Notes: generated by a model not told the origin, from the sequence alone. Counted from the stretch's first letter, positions 1 to 6,909 are shown. The stretch: DNA of 8,653 nucleotides from Parasulfuritortus sp037439465 (GCA_037439465.1 JBBIVX010000034.1:1-8653), one strand, 5' to 3'. Numbers and translations are program-made.

Positions 1-358
1 CGTAGATCTCGGTGGTGTTGATGGCATCGAAATCGGGGTAGAGGTATTGCAACAGACCGACGTTGTAGCCGAGATCGCCGGCGCTGCCGCTGTAGCCGCC
101 GTAAACGTCCAGTTCCATGTTGGCGGGCGGCAACTCAACGTTGGACCCCCAGACCCCGGCGTACAGGCCGTTCTTATGGGCGTAATCGAAACCGCCCTGG
201 ATGGCCATGCCTTCATCGGTTTGCGATACGCCGCGGTATTGATAGTCGCTCACGAACGACAGGTTGCCGGTCAGGCTGTGTGGGCTATCCTCCGCCAGAG
301 CGTTGGTGGACAGTATGGCCAGGCCACAGAGGGCGAGGGTGGGAATGCGTTTTTTCAT
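1..358 (-). CDS. TorF-family putative outer-membrane porin (partial, C-terminus off left edge)
   Basis: The minus-strand reading frame starts at ATG 358-356 and stays open to the left edge, giving 119 complete codons. The N-terminus (MKKRIPTLALCGLAILSTNALA, then EDSPHSL) is a standard Sec signal peptide with predicted cleavage after residue 22. The mature part reads as alternating beta strands with motifs such as LSFVSDYQYRGVSQTDEGMA and GLYAGVWGSNV. I recognise this pattern from the TorF / 'conserved hypothetical, gcw_chp' family of outer-membrane beta-barrel putative porins, whose substrate is not established. GGAG sits 7 nt upstream of the chosen ATG. An in-frame ATG at 370 would add four residues (MEPK), but it would swallow that ribosome-binding site. 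Family knowledge: such genes often lie beside glnK and amtB; those would be off the left edge and are not seen here. The upstream region (407-530) holds a sigma-54 promoter and NtrC-like sites, so nitrogen control is inferred. Family call is confident; function is not. Confidence 0.82.
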   Translation of the reverse strand, partial: MKKRIPTLALCGLAILSTNALAEDSPHSLTGNLSFVSDYQYRGVSQTDEGMAIQGGFDYAHKNGLYAGVWGSNVELPPANMELDVYGGYSGSAGDLGYNVGLLQYLYPDFDAINTTEIY

Positions 359-406
359 CTTTGGCTCCATGGATGATTGAAAGTGCGACTACACATAGAG
401 CCACCC

Positions 407-422
407 AGCATTAACCGTGCCA
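407..422 (-). promoter_or_regulatory. Sigma-54 (RpoN) promoter for the porin gene
   Basis: Read on the minus strand, the sequence is TGGCACGGTTAATGCT. The -24 element TGGCACG is a perfect match to the RpoN consensus. The GG and GC dinucleotides are separated by exactly 10 bases, and the -12 element is ATGC instead of TTGC. The predicted transcription start is near 396, giving a leader of roughly 38 nt before the ATG at 358. The correct orientation, spacing and upstream NtrC-like palindromes make a chance match unlikely. Confidence 0.78.
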
Positions 423-484
423 GCATATTATTTACCGTAAAATCAAGTTGTTATAAATTATCCTCGGGTATGAGATGGAAATTG

Positions 485-499
485 GCACCAGCATGGTGC
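485..499. promoter_or_regulatory. NtrC-like enhancer site 1
   Basis: GCACCAGCATGGTGC is a perfect palindrome of the form GCACC-N5-GGTGC, which matches the well-known NtrC (NRI) binding consensus. Its centre (492) lies about 96 bp upstream of the start point predicted from the sigma-54 promoter at 407-422. This is where activator sites for RpoN promoters normally sit. It is also about 95 bp upstream of ubiK on the other strand, but no sigma-54 promoter faces that way. Confidence 0.72.
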
Positions 500-515
500 G
501 GCACCGCGCGGGGGT

Positions 516-530
516 GCACCATACCGGCAC
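516..530. promoter_or_regulatory. NtrC-like enhancer site 2 (imperfect)
   Basis: GCACCATACCGGCAC keeps one perfect half-site (GCACC) and one degenerate half (GGCAC instead of GGTGC), with the same 5-bp spacer as site 1. Its centre (523) is 31 bp from that of site 1, about three helical turns. That is similar to the paired sites used for cooperative NtrC binding at classical targets such as glnA. An alternative pairing, 501-505 with 513-517 (7-bp spacer), is less like the consensus. Confidence 0.45.
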
Positions 531-550
531 AGATGGGTGGCTTCCGCCTT

Positions 551-559
551 TGGTACACT
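551..559 (+). promoter_or_regulatory. Possible extended -10 promoter for ubiK
   Basis: TGGTACACT fits an extended -10 element (TGn followed by a TATAAT-like TACACT). It would start transcription around 566, about 20 nt before the ubiK start. No good -35 is visible at 17 bp upstream. A second candidate is TTTACC (431-436) with TAAATT (454-459) at 17-bp spacing, inside the only AT-rich patch of this intergenic region. Both are weak by-eye calls. Confidence 0.25.
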
Positions 560-586
560 CACTGCGTCATGGCAAGGGAGTACGAC

Positions 587-835
587 ATGCTCAAACAGAA
601 ATTCCTGGAAGAGGTTTCCGCGCGGCTGGCCGAGGTGATGGCGGCCTCGCCCGCCAAGGATATAGAGAAGAACGTCAAGGCCACGCTGGCGGGACTGTTC
701 TCCCGGCTGGACCTCGTGACCCGCGAGGAGTTCGACGTTCAGGCCCAGGTGCTGGCGCGCACCCGCGAACAACTTCAGGCGTTGGAGACACGGCTGGCAC
801 ACCTGGAGAGCCAGGCCGCCGATGACGGCGAGTGA
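587..835 (+). CDS. ubiK: UbiK-family ubiquinone biosynthesis accessory factor
   Basis: An 82-residue protein starting MLKQKFLEEVSARLAEVM. The first half has the amphipathic BMFP-type helix and the motif DIEKNVKATLAGLFSRLDLVT. The C-terminal half (REQLQALETRLAHLE) is a short coiled coil. This layout and length match the BMFP/UbiK family (YqiC in E. coli), which partners UbiJ and helps the aerobic ubiquinone-biosynthesis enzymes work on lipid substrates. AAGGGAG at 574-580 lies 6 nt before ATG 587. An in-frame ATG at 569 would add six residues but has no ribosome-binding site, so 587 is preferred. The yifB-family gene follows after 27 nt, a pairing I know from other Gammaproteobacteria. The divergent neighbour is the TorF-like gene, and the shared 228-bp upstream region carries its nitrogen control sites. 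Confidence 0.88.
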   Translation: MLKQKFLEEVSARLAEVMAASPAKDIEKNVKATLAGLFSRLDLVTREEFDVQAQVLARTREQLQALETRLAHLESQAADDGE

Positions 836-862
836 GGCGGTGGCCTGGCGGCGGTCGCGCAC

Positions 863-2359
863 ATGACCCTGGCGGTCCTTCATACGCGCGCCCTGGCGGG
901 CATGAGCGCACCGGAGGTGACGGTGGAGGTGCATCTTGCCAACGGCCTGCCCGCCTTTACCCTGGTTGGCTTGCCGGAGACCGAGGTGAAGGAGGCGCGC
1001 GACCGGGTACGCGCCGCCATTCTGCAGGCCGGTTTTGAGTTTCCCACCCGCCGCATCACCGCCAATCTCGCCCCGGCCGACTTGCCCAAGGAATCCGGCC
1101 GTTTCGACCTGCCCATCGCCTTGGGTGTGCTGGCGGCCTCCGGGCAGTTGCCGGGCCATCGCCTCAACGATTACGAATTCGCCGGCGAGCTGGCCTTGTC
1201 CGGTGAACTCAGGCCCATTCGCGGGGTGCTCGCCATGCTGCTGTCGGCGCGGGCGGCCGGCCGCGATTTTATCCTGCCCAAGGCCAGCGCCGCCGAAGCG
1301 GCGCTGGTCAAGGGTGCACGGGTACTGGCGGCCGACAGTCTGTTGGCGGTTTGCGCCCACCTCGCCGGGCAAACGCCGTTGCCGCTTGCGGCCACGCCAG
1401 CGCCCGCGGCGGAGGGGACGGCGGTGCCAGACCTGGCCGAGGTGAAAGGCCAGGCCATGGCCAAGCGTGCCCTGGAGGTGGCGGCGGCCGGGGCGCATTC
1501 GCTGCTGATGAGCGGTCCACCTGGCAGCGGCAAGTCCATGCTGGCGCAGCGCCTGCCGGGCATACTGCCGCCCATGTCCGAGGCCGAGGCCATGGAAGCG
1601 GCGGCCGTGCAGTCGCTGGTGGCGGAGTTCCGTCCCGAACTGTGGGGCCGGCGCCCCTTTCGCGCGCCGCATCACAGTGCCTCATCGGTCGCCCTGGTGG
1701 GTGGCGGCGGCAATCCGCGCCCCGGTGAGATCAGCCTGGCGCACCACGGCGTGTTGTTTCTCGATGAATTGCCGGAATATGACCGCAATGCCCTGGAGGT
1801 GCTGCGTGAACCGCTGGAGGCTGGCCGCATTACCATTTCCCGCGCCGCCCGCCAGGCTGACTTTCCCGCCCGCTTCCAATTGGTGGCGGCCATGAATCCC
1901 TGCCCCTGCGGTTACCTCGGCCATCCCTCCGGCAAATGCCATTGCACGCCCGGAGAGGTGGCCCGCTACCGCGCGCGCCTCTCCGGGCCGTTCCTCGACC
2001 GCATAGACCTCTTCGTCGAGGTGCCCGCCCTGCCCGAGATCGACCTGATGCAGCCGGCAATGGCAGAGCCGTCCGACCGCGTGCGGCGGCGCGTGGTCGC
2101 TGCCCGCGAGCGGCAACTGATGCGTCAGGGCAAGCCGAATGCGTCCCTGACCCCGCGCGAGGTGGAGAGGCATTGCGCCGTGGACGAAGCGGGCGCCGCC
2201 CTGCTTAAGCTGGCGATCGCCCGCCTCAACCTGTCGGCGCGGGCCTATCACCGCGTGCTCAAGGTGGCGCGCACCCTGGCCGATCTGTCCGGGGCCGACG
2301 GCCTGGGCTCGGCACATGTCGCCGAGGCAGTGCAATACCGCCGAGGGATCGCCGCATGA
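863..2359 (+). CDS. yifB: YifB-family Mg-chelatase-like AAA+ ATPase
   Basis: A 498-residue protein, full length for the family (about 500). Residues 1-170 form the Lon-protease-like ChlI N-terminal domain, with the typical start MTLAVLHTRALAGM and the motif TANLAPADLPKESGRFDLP. The central AAA+ domain has Walker A GPPGSGKS (218-225) and Walker B VLFLDE (297-302). It is followed by MNPCPCGYLGHP (344-355) and C359/C361, four conserved cysteines that could bind metal, and then LSGPFLDRIDLFVEVP. The last 90 residues are the Mg-chelatase C-terminal helical domain. Despite the name, the family is not a true magnesium chelatase; its relatives include the competence protein ComM, which helps branch migration during natural transformation, so a DNA-processing role is the best inference. 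The start has no strong Shine-Dalgarno but matches family N-termini, and ubiK ends 27 nt upstream. The stop overlaps the next start as ATGA, implying translational coupling. Confidence 0.93.
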   Translation: MTLAVLHTRALAGMSAPEVTVEVHLANGLPAFTLVGLPETEVKEARDRVRAAILQAGFEFPTRRITANLAPADLPKESGRFDLPIALGVLAASGQLPGHRLNDYEFAGELALSGELRPIRGVLAMLLSARAAGRDFILPKASAAEAALVKGARVLAADSLLAVCAHLAGQTPLPLAATPAPAAEGTAVPDLAEVKGQAMAKRALEVAAAGAHSLLMSGPPGSGKSMLAQRLPGILPPMSEAEAMEAAAVQSLVAEFRPELWGRRPFRAPHHSASSVALVGGGGNPRPGEISLAHHGVLFLDELPEYDRNALEVLREPLEAGRITISRAARQADFPARFQLVAAMNPCPCGYLGHPSGKCHCTPGEVARYRARLSGPFLDRIDLFVEVPALPEIDLMQPAMAEPSDRVRRRVVAARERQLMRQGKPNASLTPREVERHCAVDEAGAALLKLAIARLNLSARAYHRVLKVARTLADLSGADGLGSAHVAEAVQYRRGIAA

Positions 2360-3393
2360 GTACGGCGGCGCACGCGCTCGCGGCCTGGCGCGAGGAAAAA
2401 CGTTCAGCCTGGCTTTACCGCCTCGTCGCCGCTACCGAGGCCGGAACCCCGCGGCAGGCGCTGTTCGTAGAACTCGCCCACGCCGCCGAAGGGCAGGCCG
2501 AACTGTGGCGGGACGAGATGCGCAAGCTCGGCGCGGTGCCGCCCGCCAGCTATCGGCCCGATTTGCGCGCCCGCCTGGTGGGCTGGCTGATTCCGCGCCT
2601 GGGGGTGGCCTTCATGCGCCGTATCCTGGCCGCAATGAAGGTGCGCGGCATGGCGCTCTACAATACGCCGGTCGGGCATGTCATCCCCACGCGCCTCGAC
2701 CAGGTGGGGCAACGCCACGCCGGTGGCGGCGGCAACCTGCGGGCAGCGGTATTCGGCGTCAACGACGGTTTGATCTCCAACGTCAGCCTGATACTTGGCG
2801 TCGCCGGTGCCGCCGCCGGCAGCGACACGATCCTGCTTACTGGTGTCGCGGGGCTGTTGGCAGGGGCGTTTTCCATGGCCGCCGGCGAGTATGTCTCGGT
2901 GCGCGCCCAGCGCGAATTCTTCGAATATCAGATCGGCCTGGAGCAGGAGGAATTGGCGCAATATCCCAGGGAAGAAGCGGCGGAATTGGCATTGATCTAC
3001 GAGGCCAAGGGCGTGCCGCGCGCCGAGGCGCGCGCGGTGGCCGACACACTGATTGCCGATCCGGACAAGGCCTTGGAAACGTTGGCGCGCGAGGAGCTGG
3101 GTCTCAATCCGGCCGAGCTGGGCTCGCCGCTGGCGGCGGCGCTGTCATCGTTCATTGCTTTCGCCCTGGGGGCAGTCATCCCGCTTACGCCGTATTTGTT
3201 TTTGAACGGCGCGGCCGCGCTCACGGCGGCGGTCGTCGCCAGCGGTGTCGGCTTGTTCGCCGTCGGCGCCATCATCAGCCTGTTCACCGGCAAGCCGGCC
3301 TGGCGTGGGGGATTGCGCATGCTGGGAATAGGCGGCCTGGCCGGGATGGCCACCTGGTTCATCGGGGGCGCGCTGGGCGTGGCGCTCGGCTAG
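2356..3393 (+). CDS. VIT1/CCC1-family Fe2+/Mn2+ transporter with ferritin-like N-terminal domain
   Basis: A 345-residue membrane protein. Residues 13-125 resemble the helical ferritin/rubrerythrin-like domain found in front of many bacterial CCC1 proteins (YRLVAATEAGTPRQALFVEL, then AEGQAELW). The transporter part begins at about 128 with the signature FGVNDGLISN (133-142; D137), then LLAGAFSMAAGEYVSV (M174, E178). Next comes a glutamate-rich cytoplasmic segment (about 184-255, QREFFEYQIGLEQEELAQ), and then three hydrophobic helices near 262-283, 288-310 and 322-344. In VIT-type proteins the aspartate, methionine and glutamates line the metal path and the soluble metal-binding domain, and the protein exports or sequesters ferrous iron or manganese. 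Its start overlaps the yifB stop, so it should be co-translated with it. In the ferritin-like part the usual ExxH seems altered (A44 and Q47 by my alignment to W51), so diiron chemistry may be lost. Family is secure; metal preference is not. Confidence 0.88.
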   Translation: MSTAAHALAAWREEKRSAWLYRLVAATEAGTPRQALFVELAHAAEGQAELWRDEMRKLGAVPPASYRPDLRARLVGWLIPRLGVAFMRRILAAMKVRGMALYNTPVGHVIPTRLDQVGQRHAGGGGNLRAAVFGVNDGLISNVSLILGVAGAAAGSDTILLTGVAGLLAGAFSMAAGEYVSVRAQREFFEYQIGLEQEELAQYPREEAAELALIYEAKGVPRAEARAVADTLIADPDKALETLAREELGLNPAELGSPLAAALSSFIAFALGAVIPLTPYLFLNGAAALTAAVVASGVGLFAVGAIISLFTGKPAWRGGLRMLGIGGLAGMATWFIGGALGVALG

Positions 3394-3418
3394 AATCGCA
3401 CTCATCCGAAGCGAGCCG

Positions 3419-4255
3419 ATGATCATGACCGAACGCACTTTCAGCATGGAGTTCTTCCCCCCCAAGACCGCAGAGGGCGCGGCCAGGCTGCGTGAGACGC
3501 GGCGCCAGCTGGCGCAGTTGCACCCCAGGTTTTTCTCGGTGACCTTCGGTGCCGGCGGTTCCACCCGCGAGCGTACGCTGGAGACCGTGCTGGAGATCCA
3601 GGGCGAGGGGCTGGACGCGGCGCCACATCTTTCCTGCATCGGTTCCACCCGGCAAAACATCCGGGAAATCCTGGCCACCTACCAGGCGCACGGCATTCAC
3701 CATATCGTCGCCCTGCGTGGCGACCAGCCCTCGGGCGTGGCCGACCCTGGCGAGTTTCACTATGCCAACGAGCTGGTGGCCTTCATCCGGCAGGAAACCG
3801 GCAACTGGTTCAACATCGAGGTGGCCGCCTATCCCGAGGTCCATCCTGAGGCCCGCGGCTATCGTGAAGATCTGCGCAATTTCAAGCGCAAGGTGGAGGC
3901 AGGCGCCAATGCCGCGATCACCCAGTACTTCTTCAATGTCGATGCCTATTTCAATTTACGCGACGAGTGTGAAGCCATGGGCCTGACGATTCCCATCGTG
4001 CCGGGCATCATGCCCATCTCCAACTATGCGCAACTGGCGCGCTTTTCCAGCCTGTGCGGCGCCGAGATACCGCGCTGGCTGGCCAAGCGGCTGGAGAGCT
4101 ATTCCGACGACACGGCCTCGATCAAGTCCTTCGGGTTGGATTTCATGACGGGCCTGTGTGACCGGTTGTTGACCGGCGGGGCACCGGGGCTGCATTTTTA
4201 CACGCTGAACCAGGCTGGGCTCACCTCGACCCTATGGCAGCGTCTTGGCCTGTAG
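3419..4255 (+). CDS. metF: 5,10-methylenetetrahydrofolate reductase
   Basis: A 278-residue flavoprotein of the MetF family (E. coli MetF is slightly longer at 296). It reduces 5,10-methylene-THF to 5-methyl-THF, the methyl donor for methionine synthesis, in the cytoplasm. Visible hallmarks are FSMEFFPPKT with the catalytic glutamate E11, SVTFGAGGSTRERT, the FAD/folate-site motif ALRGDQP (D102), a variant of AVAAYPEVHPEA, KVEAGANAAITQYFFNVDAY (Q169), and PIVPGIMPI. These follow the family order over a complete TIM barrel. The start at 3419 (MIMTERTF) has GAAGCGAG about 6 nt upstream. ATG 3425, two codons later, is an equally possible start. The gene lies 25 nt after the transporter gene and 11 nt before the response-regulator gene, so it is probably within one long transcript. 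No SAM or SAH riboswitch fits in the short gap in front. Confidence 0.95.
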   Translation: MIMTERTFSMEFFPPKTAEGAARLRETRRQLAQLHPRFFSVTFGAGGSTRERTLETVLEIQGEGLDAAPHLSCIGSTRQNIREILATYQAHGIHHIVALRGDQPSGVADPGEFHYANELVAFIRQETGNWFNIEVAAYPEVHPEARGYREDLRNFKRKVEAGANAAITQYFFNVDAYFNLRDECEAMGLTIPIVPGIMPISNYAQLARFSSLCGAEIPRWLAKRLESYSDDTASIKSFGLDFMTGLCDRLLTGGAPGLHFYTLNQAGLTSTLWQRLGL

Positions 4256-4266
4256 GTTGAAAGGGC

Positions 4267-4911
4267 ATGCGCATCCTCTTCGCGGACGACCATCCCCTCT
4301 TCCGGGAGGGCGTGAAGCCGTTGCTGCGCAAGCTGGCGGACAGGGTGCATATCGTCGAAGCAGAGGACTACCCCGCCGCCTTTGACGCCGCTGGCCGCTA
4401 TGACGGCATCGATCTGGCCTTGCTCGACCTGTTCATGCCCGGCATGGCGGGTGTCGATGGTGCCAGCCGCTTTCGTGCCGCCTTTCCGCACATTCCGATG
4501 GTGGTGCTTTCTGCCGCCGAAGAGCGCGAAGACATCCGCCGGATACTTGCCAATGGCGCTGCCGGCTATCTCTGTAAATCCGCCCCGAGTGACGTCATCG
4601 TGAACGCACTAAGGTTGGTCCTGGCCGGCGGCATCTATGTCCCGCCGGCGCTGCTGGCCGAGGGGGACAAGGATGGATTCGCGGTCTTCGGCGAGGACGC
4701 TGGCAATCCACTCAGCCTCACCCCGCGGCAGATCGATGTGCTGCGGGAGGTTATCAAGGGGCAGAGCAACCGGCAGATCGCGCACACGCTCAATATCACA
4801 GAGGGGACGATCAAGGTGCACATGCAGACGATATTTCGCATCCTCAACGTTACCAACCGCACCGAGGCCGTGCTCGTCGCCCAGAAAATGGGTTTCGGCC
4901 CACCCAAGTGA
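4267..4911 (+). CDS. NarL/LuxR-family response regulator
   Basis: A 214-residue two-domain regulator. The receiver domain (1-120) has the acidic pair D7-D8, the phosphoacceptor D54 in ALLDLFMPGMAG, S82 in VVLSA, and K104 in GYLCKSAP, so all key phosphotransfer residues are present. The C-terminal domain (about 148-208) is a LuxR-type helix-turn-helix, LSLTPRQIDVLREVIKGQSN followed by RQIAHTLNITEGTIKVHMQ. It is therefore expected to bind DNA as a phosphorylation-driven dimer. The start follows the metF stop by 11 nt; TAGGT at 4253-4257 gives a Shine-Dalgarno at reasonable spacing, overlapping the metF stop codon. The sensor-kinase gene follows after 12 nt and is the natural partner. The target genes cannot be read from this window. 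The TGA stop is in the same reading frame as the kinase gene. Confidence 0.93.
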   Translation: MRILFADDHPLFREGVKPLLRKLADRVHIVEAEDYPAAFDAAGRYDGIDLALLDLFMPGMAGVDGASRFRAAFPHIPMVVLSAAEEREDIRRILANGAAGYLCKSAPSDVIVNALRLVLAGGIYVPPALLAEGDKDGFAVFGEDAGNPLSLTPRQIDVLREVIKGQSNRQIAHTLNITEGTIKVHMQTIFRILNVTNRTEAVLVAQKMGFGPPK

Positions 4912-4923
4912 GCGGGCACCGCT

Positions 4924-6909
4924 TTGGTTGAGGACGGCCCAGCGCCAAGGCTAGAAAAGGCCGCCTGGCGGCGCGACCTGCGGCTGCGCATATTGGCTGT
5001 GGCCTTGATTCCGCTGCTGATCGCCGTCAGCCTGTTGGCCGGTTATTTCACTCAGCGGCAGATCGAGGTGGGCTGGACAGCGCTGTCCGACCAGGGCCAG
5101 GCCATGACCCGGCGGCTGGCTGAGGCCGCCGCCTTCGACCTCGTCGCCGGCAATCGTCTGTACGTGAAGCGACTGCTCGATTATGAGCTGTCCAACGGCG
5201 ACTGTCTGTCTATTGGCATTGCCGACCAGACGGGCAGATGGTGGCTGGTGAACGGGCGCGCCACGTTGTTGCCGGCGTCCGCCGCCGTCGGGGCGGAACG
5301 CGCCTGGAAAAGCGGCGACTTGATTTACTTCACTCGGCCGATCCGCCTGGGCGGATCGGCCGAGCAGGATCCTTATCTCGCCGCCGGCGTGGCGCGACCG
5401 GGGAGCGTAATCGGGCAGGTCACCGTGCTGCTGAACGCCGAGTCGGTGACGGCGACACGCCACCATATCCTGCTGGTGAGCCTGAGCCTGGCGTTGTCCA
5501 TGCTGGTGTTAACCGGCTGGCTGGCCTGGCGCCTGAGTCAGCGCCTGAGCCAGCCCTTGCGCGCGGTGATCGCGGCGGTGCGGGGGATCGCCCAGGGCAA
5601 TCTGGGCCGGCGCGTGGCGGCTGTGTCGCCGGGCGAGTTGGGCGAACTGGAGCGCGGCATCAACCACATGGCTGGCATCCTGGAGCGCCATGCGGGCGAG
5701 CTGGAACGGCGTATCGACGAGGCCACAGCCGAGCTGCGCGCTCAGAAACAGACCGCTGAGGCCGCCGTGCTCGCCCGCTCCCGTTTTCTTGCGGCGGCCA
5801 GCCACGACCTGCGCCAGCCCATGCATGCCTTGACACTGCTGTTGAGCGCACTCAAGGAAAAACTGCCGCGGGCGACGGGCGAGGCCAGCGAAGTCCTGCG
5901 GCTGGTCGAAAACATCGAGGCTTCCGCCCACGCCATGGCCTCGTTGCTCAATGCTCTGCTCGATCTGTCACGCCTCGACGCCGGCGTGGTCGTGGCGCGG
6001 CCACTCTGCTTTCCGGTGTCGGCGGTCTTGCTCCGCCTGGCCAACCAGTACGGACCGCTGGCGCAGGAGAAAGGCTTGCGTCTCAAGATTCACGACAGCC
6101 GCCTGGCGGCTTACAACGACCCCGTACTGCTCGAACGCATACTCGGCAACCTTATCGCCAATGCCATCCGCTATACCGAGCACGGCCGCATCGTTGTCGG
6201 CCTGCGCCGGGTGCAGCAGGAGTGGTTGCGCTTCGAGGTCTGGGACAGCGGACGCGGCATCCCGGAGGCCTACCGTGAGCGCATCTTCGAGGAATATTTT
6301 CAGCTGGAAAACCCGGAGCGTGGTCGCGACAAGGGCCTCGGCCTCGGTCTGGCCATCGTCCGCCGCCTCGGCCAACTGATCGGCAGTCCTGTGGAAGTGC
6401 GGTCTACCGTCGGCAAGGGCTCTTGTTTCAGCCTGCGGGTCATGCGCTGTGAACCGGTCCCGGCCACAGCCGCCAGCGAACCGTTCGCCGCCATGACACC
6501 CAAAGCCGGCACCGTCACCGTGCCCATGGTGGCCTTCATCGACGACGATGAAACCATACTCGAGGCCATGACAGCCATATTCGGACAATGGGGTATCGAC
6601 CTGGCGGTGGGTACACGTGCCAGCCAGGTGCGCGACGAGCTCATGGAGTTGGGGCGGCGGCCGGATGCCATCCTTTCCGATTACCGGCTGCCTGAAGGGC
6701 GCACCGGCATCGAGGCCATCGCGGCGCTGCGCGGCGCCTTTGGCCGCGACATCCCGGCGGCGTTGATCACCGGCGATACGGCGGCCGCCACCATTCAGGC
6801 CATAACCGCCTCCGGCCTGCCGGTTTTGCACAAACCGCTCAAACCAGCCGCGCTGCGGGCGTTTGTCAATCATATGTTGAGCAGAGGAAAGGCACGGAGT
6901 GGAGGGTAG
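4924..6909 (+). CDS. Membrane-bound hybrid sensor histidine kinase (BarA-like input, HK-REC)
   Basis: A 661-residue kinase. Order: short cytoplasmic tail; TM1 (about 23-42, LRILAVALIPLLIAVSLLAG); a periplasmic domain (43-179) whose start (GYFTQRQIEVGWTALSDQGQ) resembles the BarA/GacS-type sCache input; TM2 (182-203); HAMP (about 204-256); a coiled coil; the HisKA box AAASHDLRQPMHAL with H294; and the HATPase with N409/N413, DSGRGIP (from D441) and GLGLGLA (471-477). A C-terminal receiver domain follows (about 535-650) with FIDDDE, phosphoacceptor D586 in ILSDYRLPEG, and K in LHKPLKP. No HPt domain is present. The FLAAASHDLRQP box is typical of the NahK/ErcS group of hybrid kinases that often pair with NarL-type regulators. 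The only workable start is TTG 4924, as no in-frame ATG occurs before about residue 60 and TM1 would be lost; the ribosome-binding site is weak. Coupled translation from the regulator gene is likely. The ligand is unknown. Confidence 0.92.
   Translation: MVEDGPAPRLEKAAWRRDLRLRILAVALIPLLIAVSLLAGYFTQRQIEVGWTALSDQGQAMTRRLAEAAAFDLVAGNRLYVKRLLDYELSNGDCLSIGIADQTGRWWLVNGRATLLPASAAVGAERAWKSGDLIYFTRPIRLGGSAEQDPYLAAGVARPGSVIGQVTVLLNAESVTATRHHILLVSLSLALSMLVLTGWLAWRLSQRLSQPLRAVIAAVRGIAQGNLGRRVAAVSPGELGELERGINHMAGILERHAGELERRIDEATAELRAQKQTAEAAVLARSRFLAAASHDLRQPMHALTLLLSALKEKLPRATGEASEVLRLVENIEASAHAMASLLNALLDLSRLDAGVVVARPLCFPVSAVLLRLANQYGPLAQEKGLRLKIHDSRLAAYNDPVLLERILGNLIANAIRYTEHGRIVVGLRRVQQEWLRFEVWDSGRGIPEAYRERIFEEYFQLENPERGRDKGLGLGLAIVRRLGQLIGSPVEVRSTVGKGSCFSLRVMRCEPVPATAASEPFAAMTPKAGTVTVPMVAFIDDDETILEAMTAIFGQWGIDLAVGTRASQVRDELMELGRRPDAILSDYRLPEGRTGIEAIAALRGAFGRDIPAALITGDTAAATIQAITASGLPVLHKPLKPAALRAFVNHMLSRGKARSGG

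Noticed and set aside
484..499. A plus-strand sigma-54 promoter suggested by TGGCAC at 484-489
   Set aside because: The GC of the -12 element is missing at the required 10-bp spacing from GG. The bases belong to the NtrC-like palindrome.
377..586. N-terminal extension of the ubiK frame back to 377
   Set aside because: It would run through the sigma-54/NtrC region. The family length and the AAGGGAG ribosome-binding site fit the start at 587.
458..1675. Long open frame on the minus strand opposite ubiK and yifB
   Set aside because: Its translation is rich in Arg, Gly, Gln and His with no domain, and it lies opposite two clear genes. It is a GC-bias shadow.
3394..3418. A SAM or SAH riboswitch in front of metF
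   Set aside because: The gap is only 25 nt, too short for any known class, and no structured stretch is seen there.
2316..3422. Plus-strand frame overlapping the transporter gene, 368 codons
   Set aside because: The protein is a low-complexity Arg/Gly string, while the alternative frame has full VIT1/CCC1 motifs and ATGA coupling.
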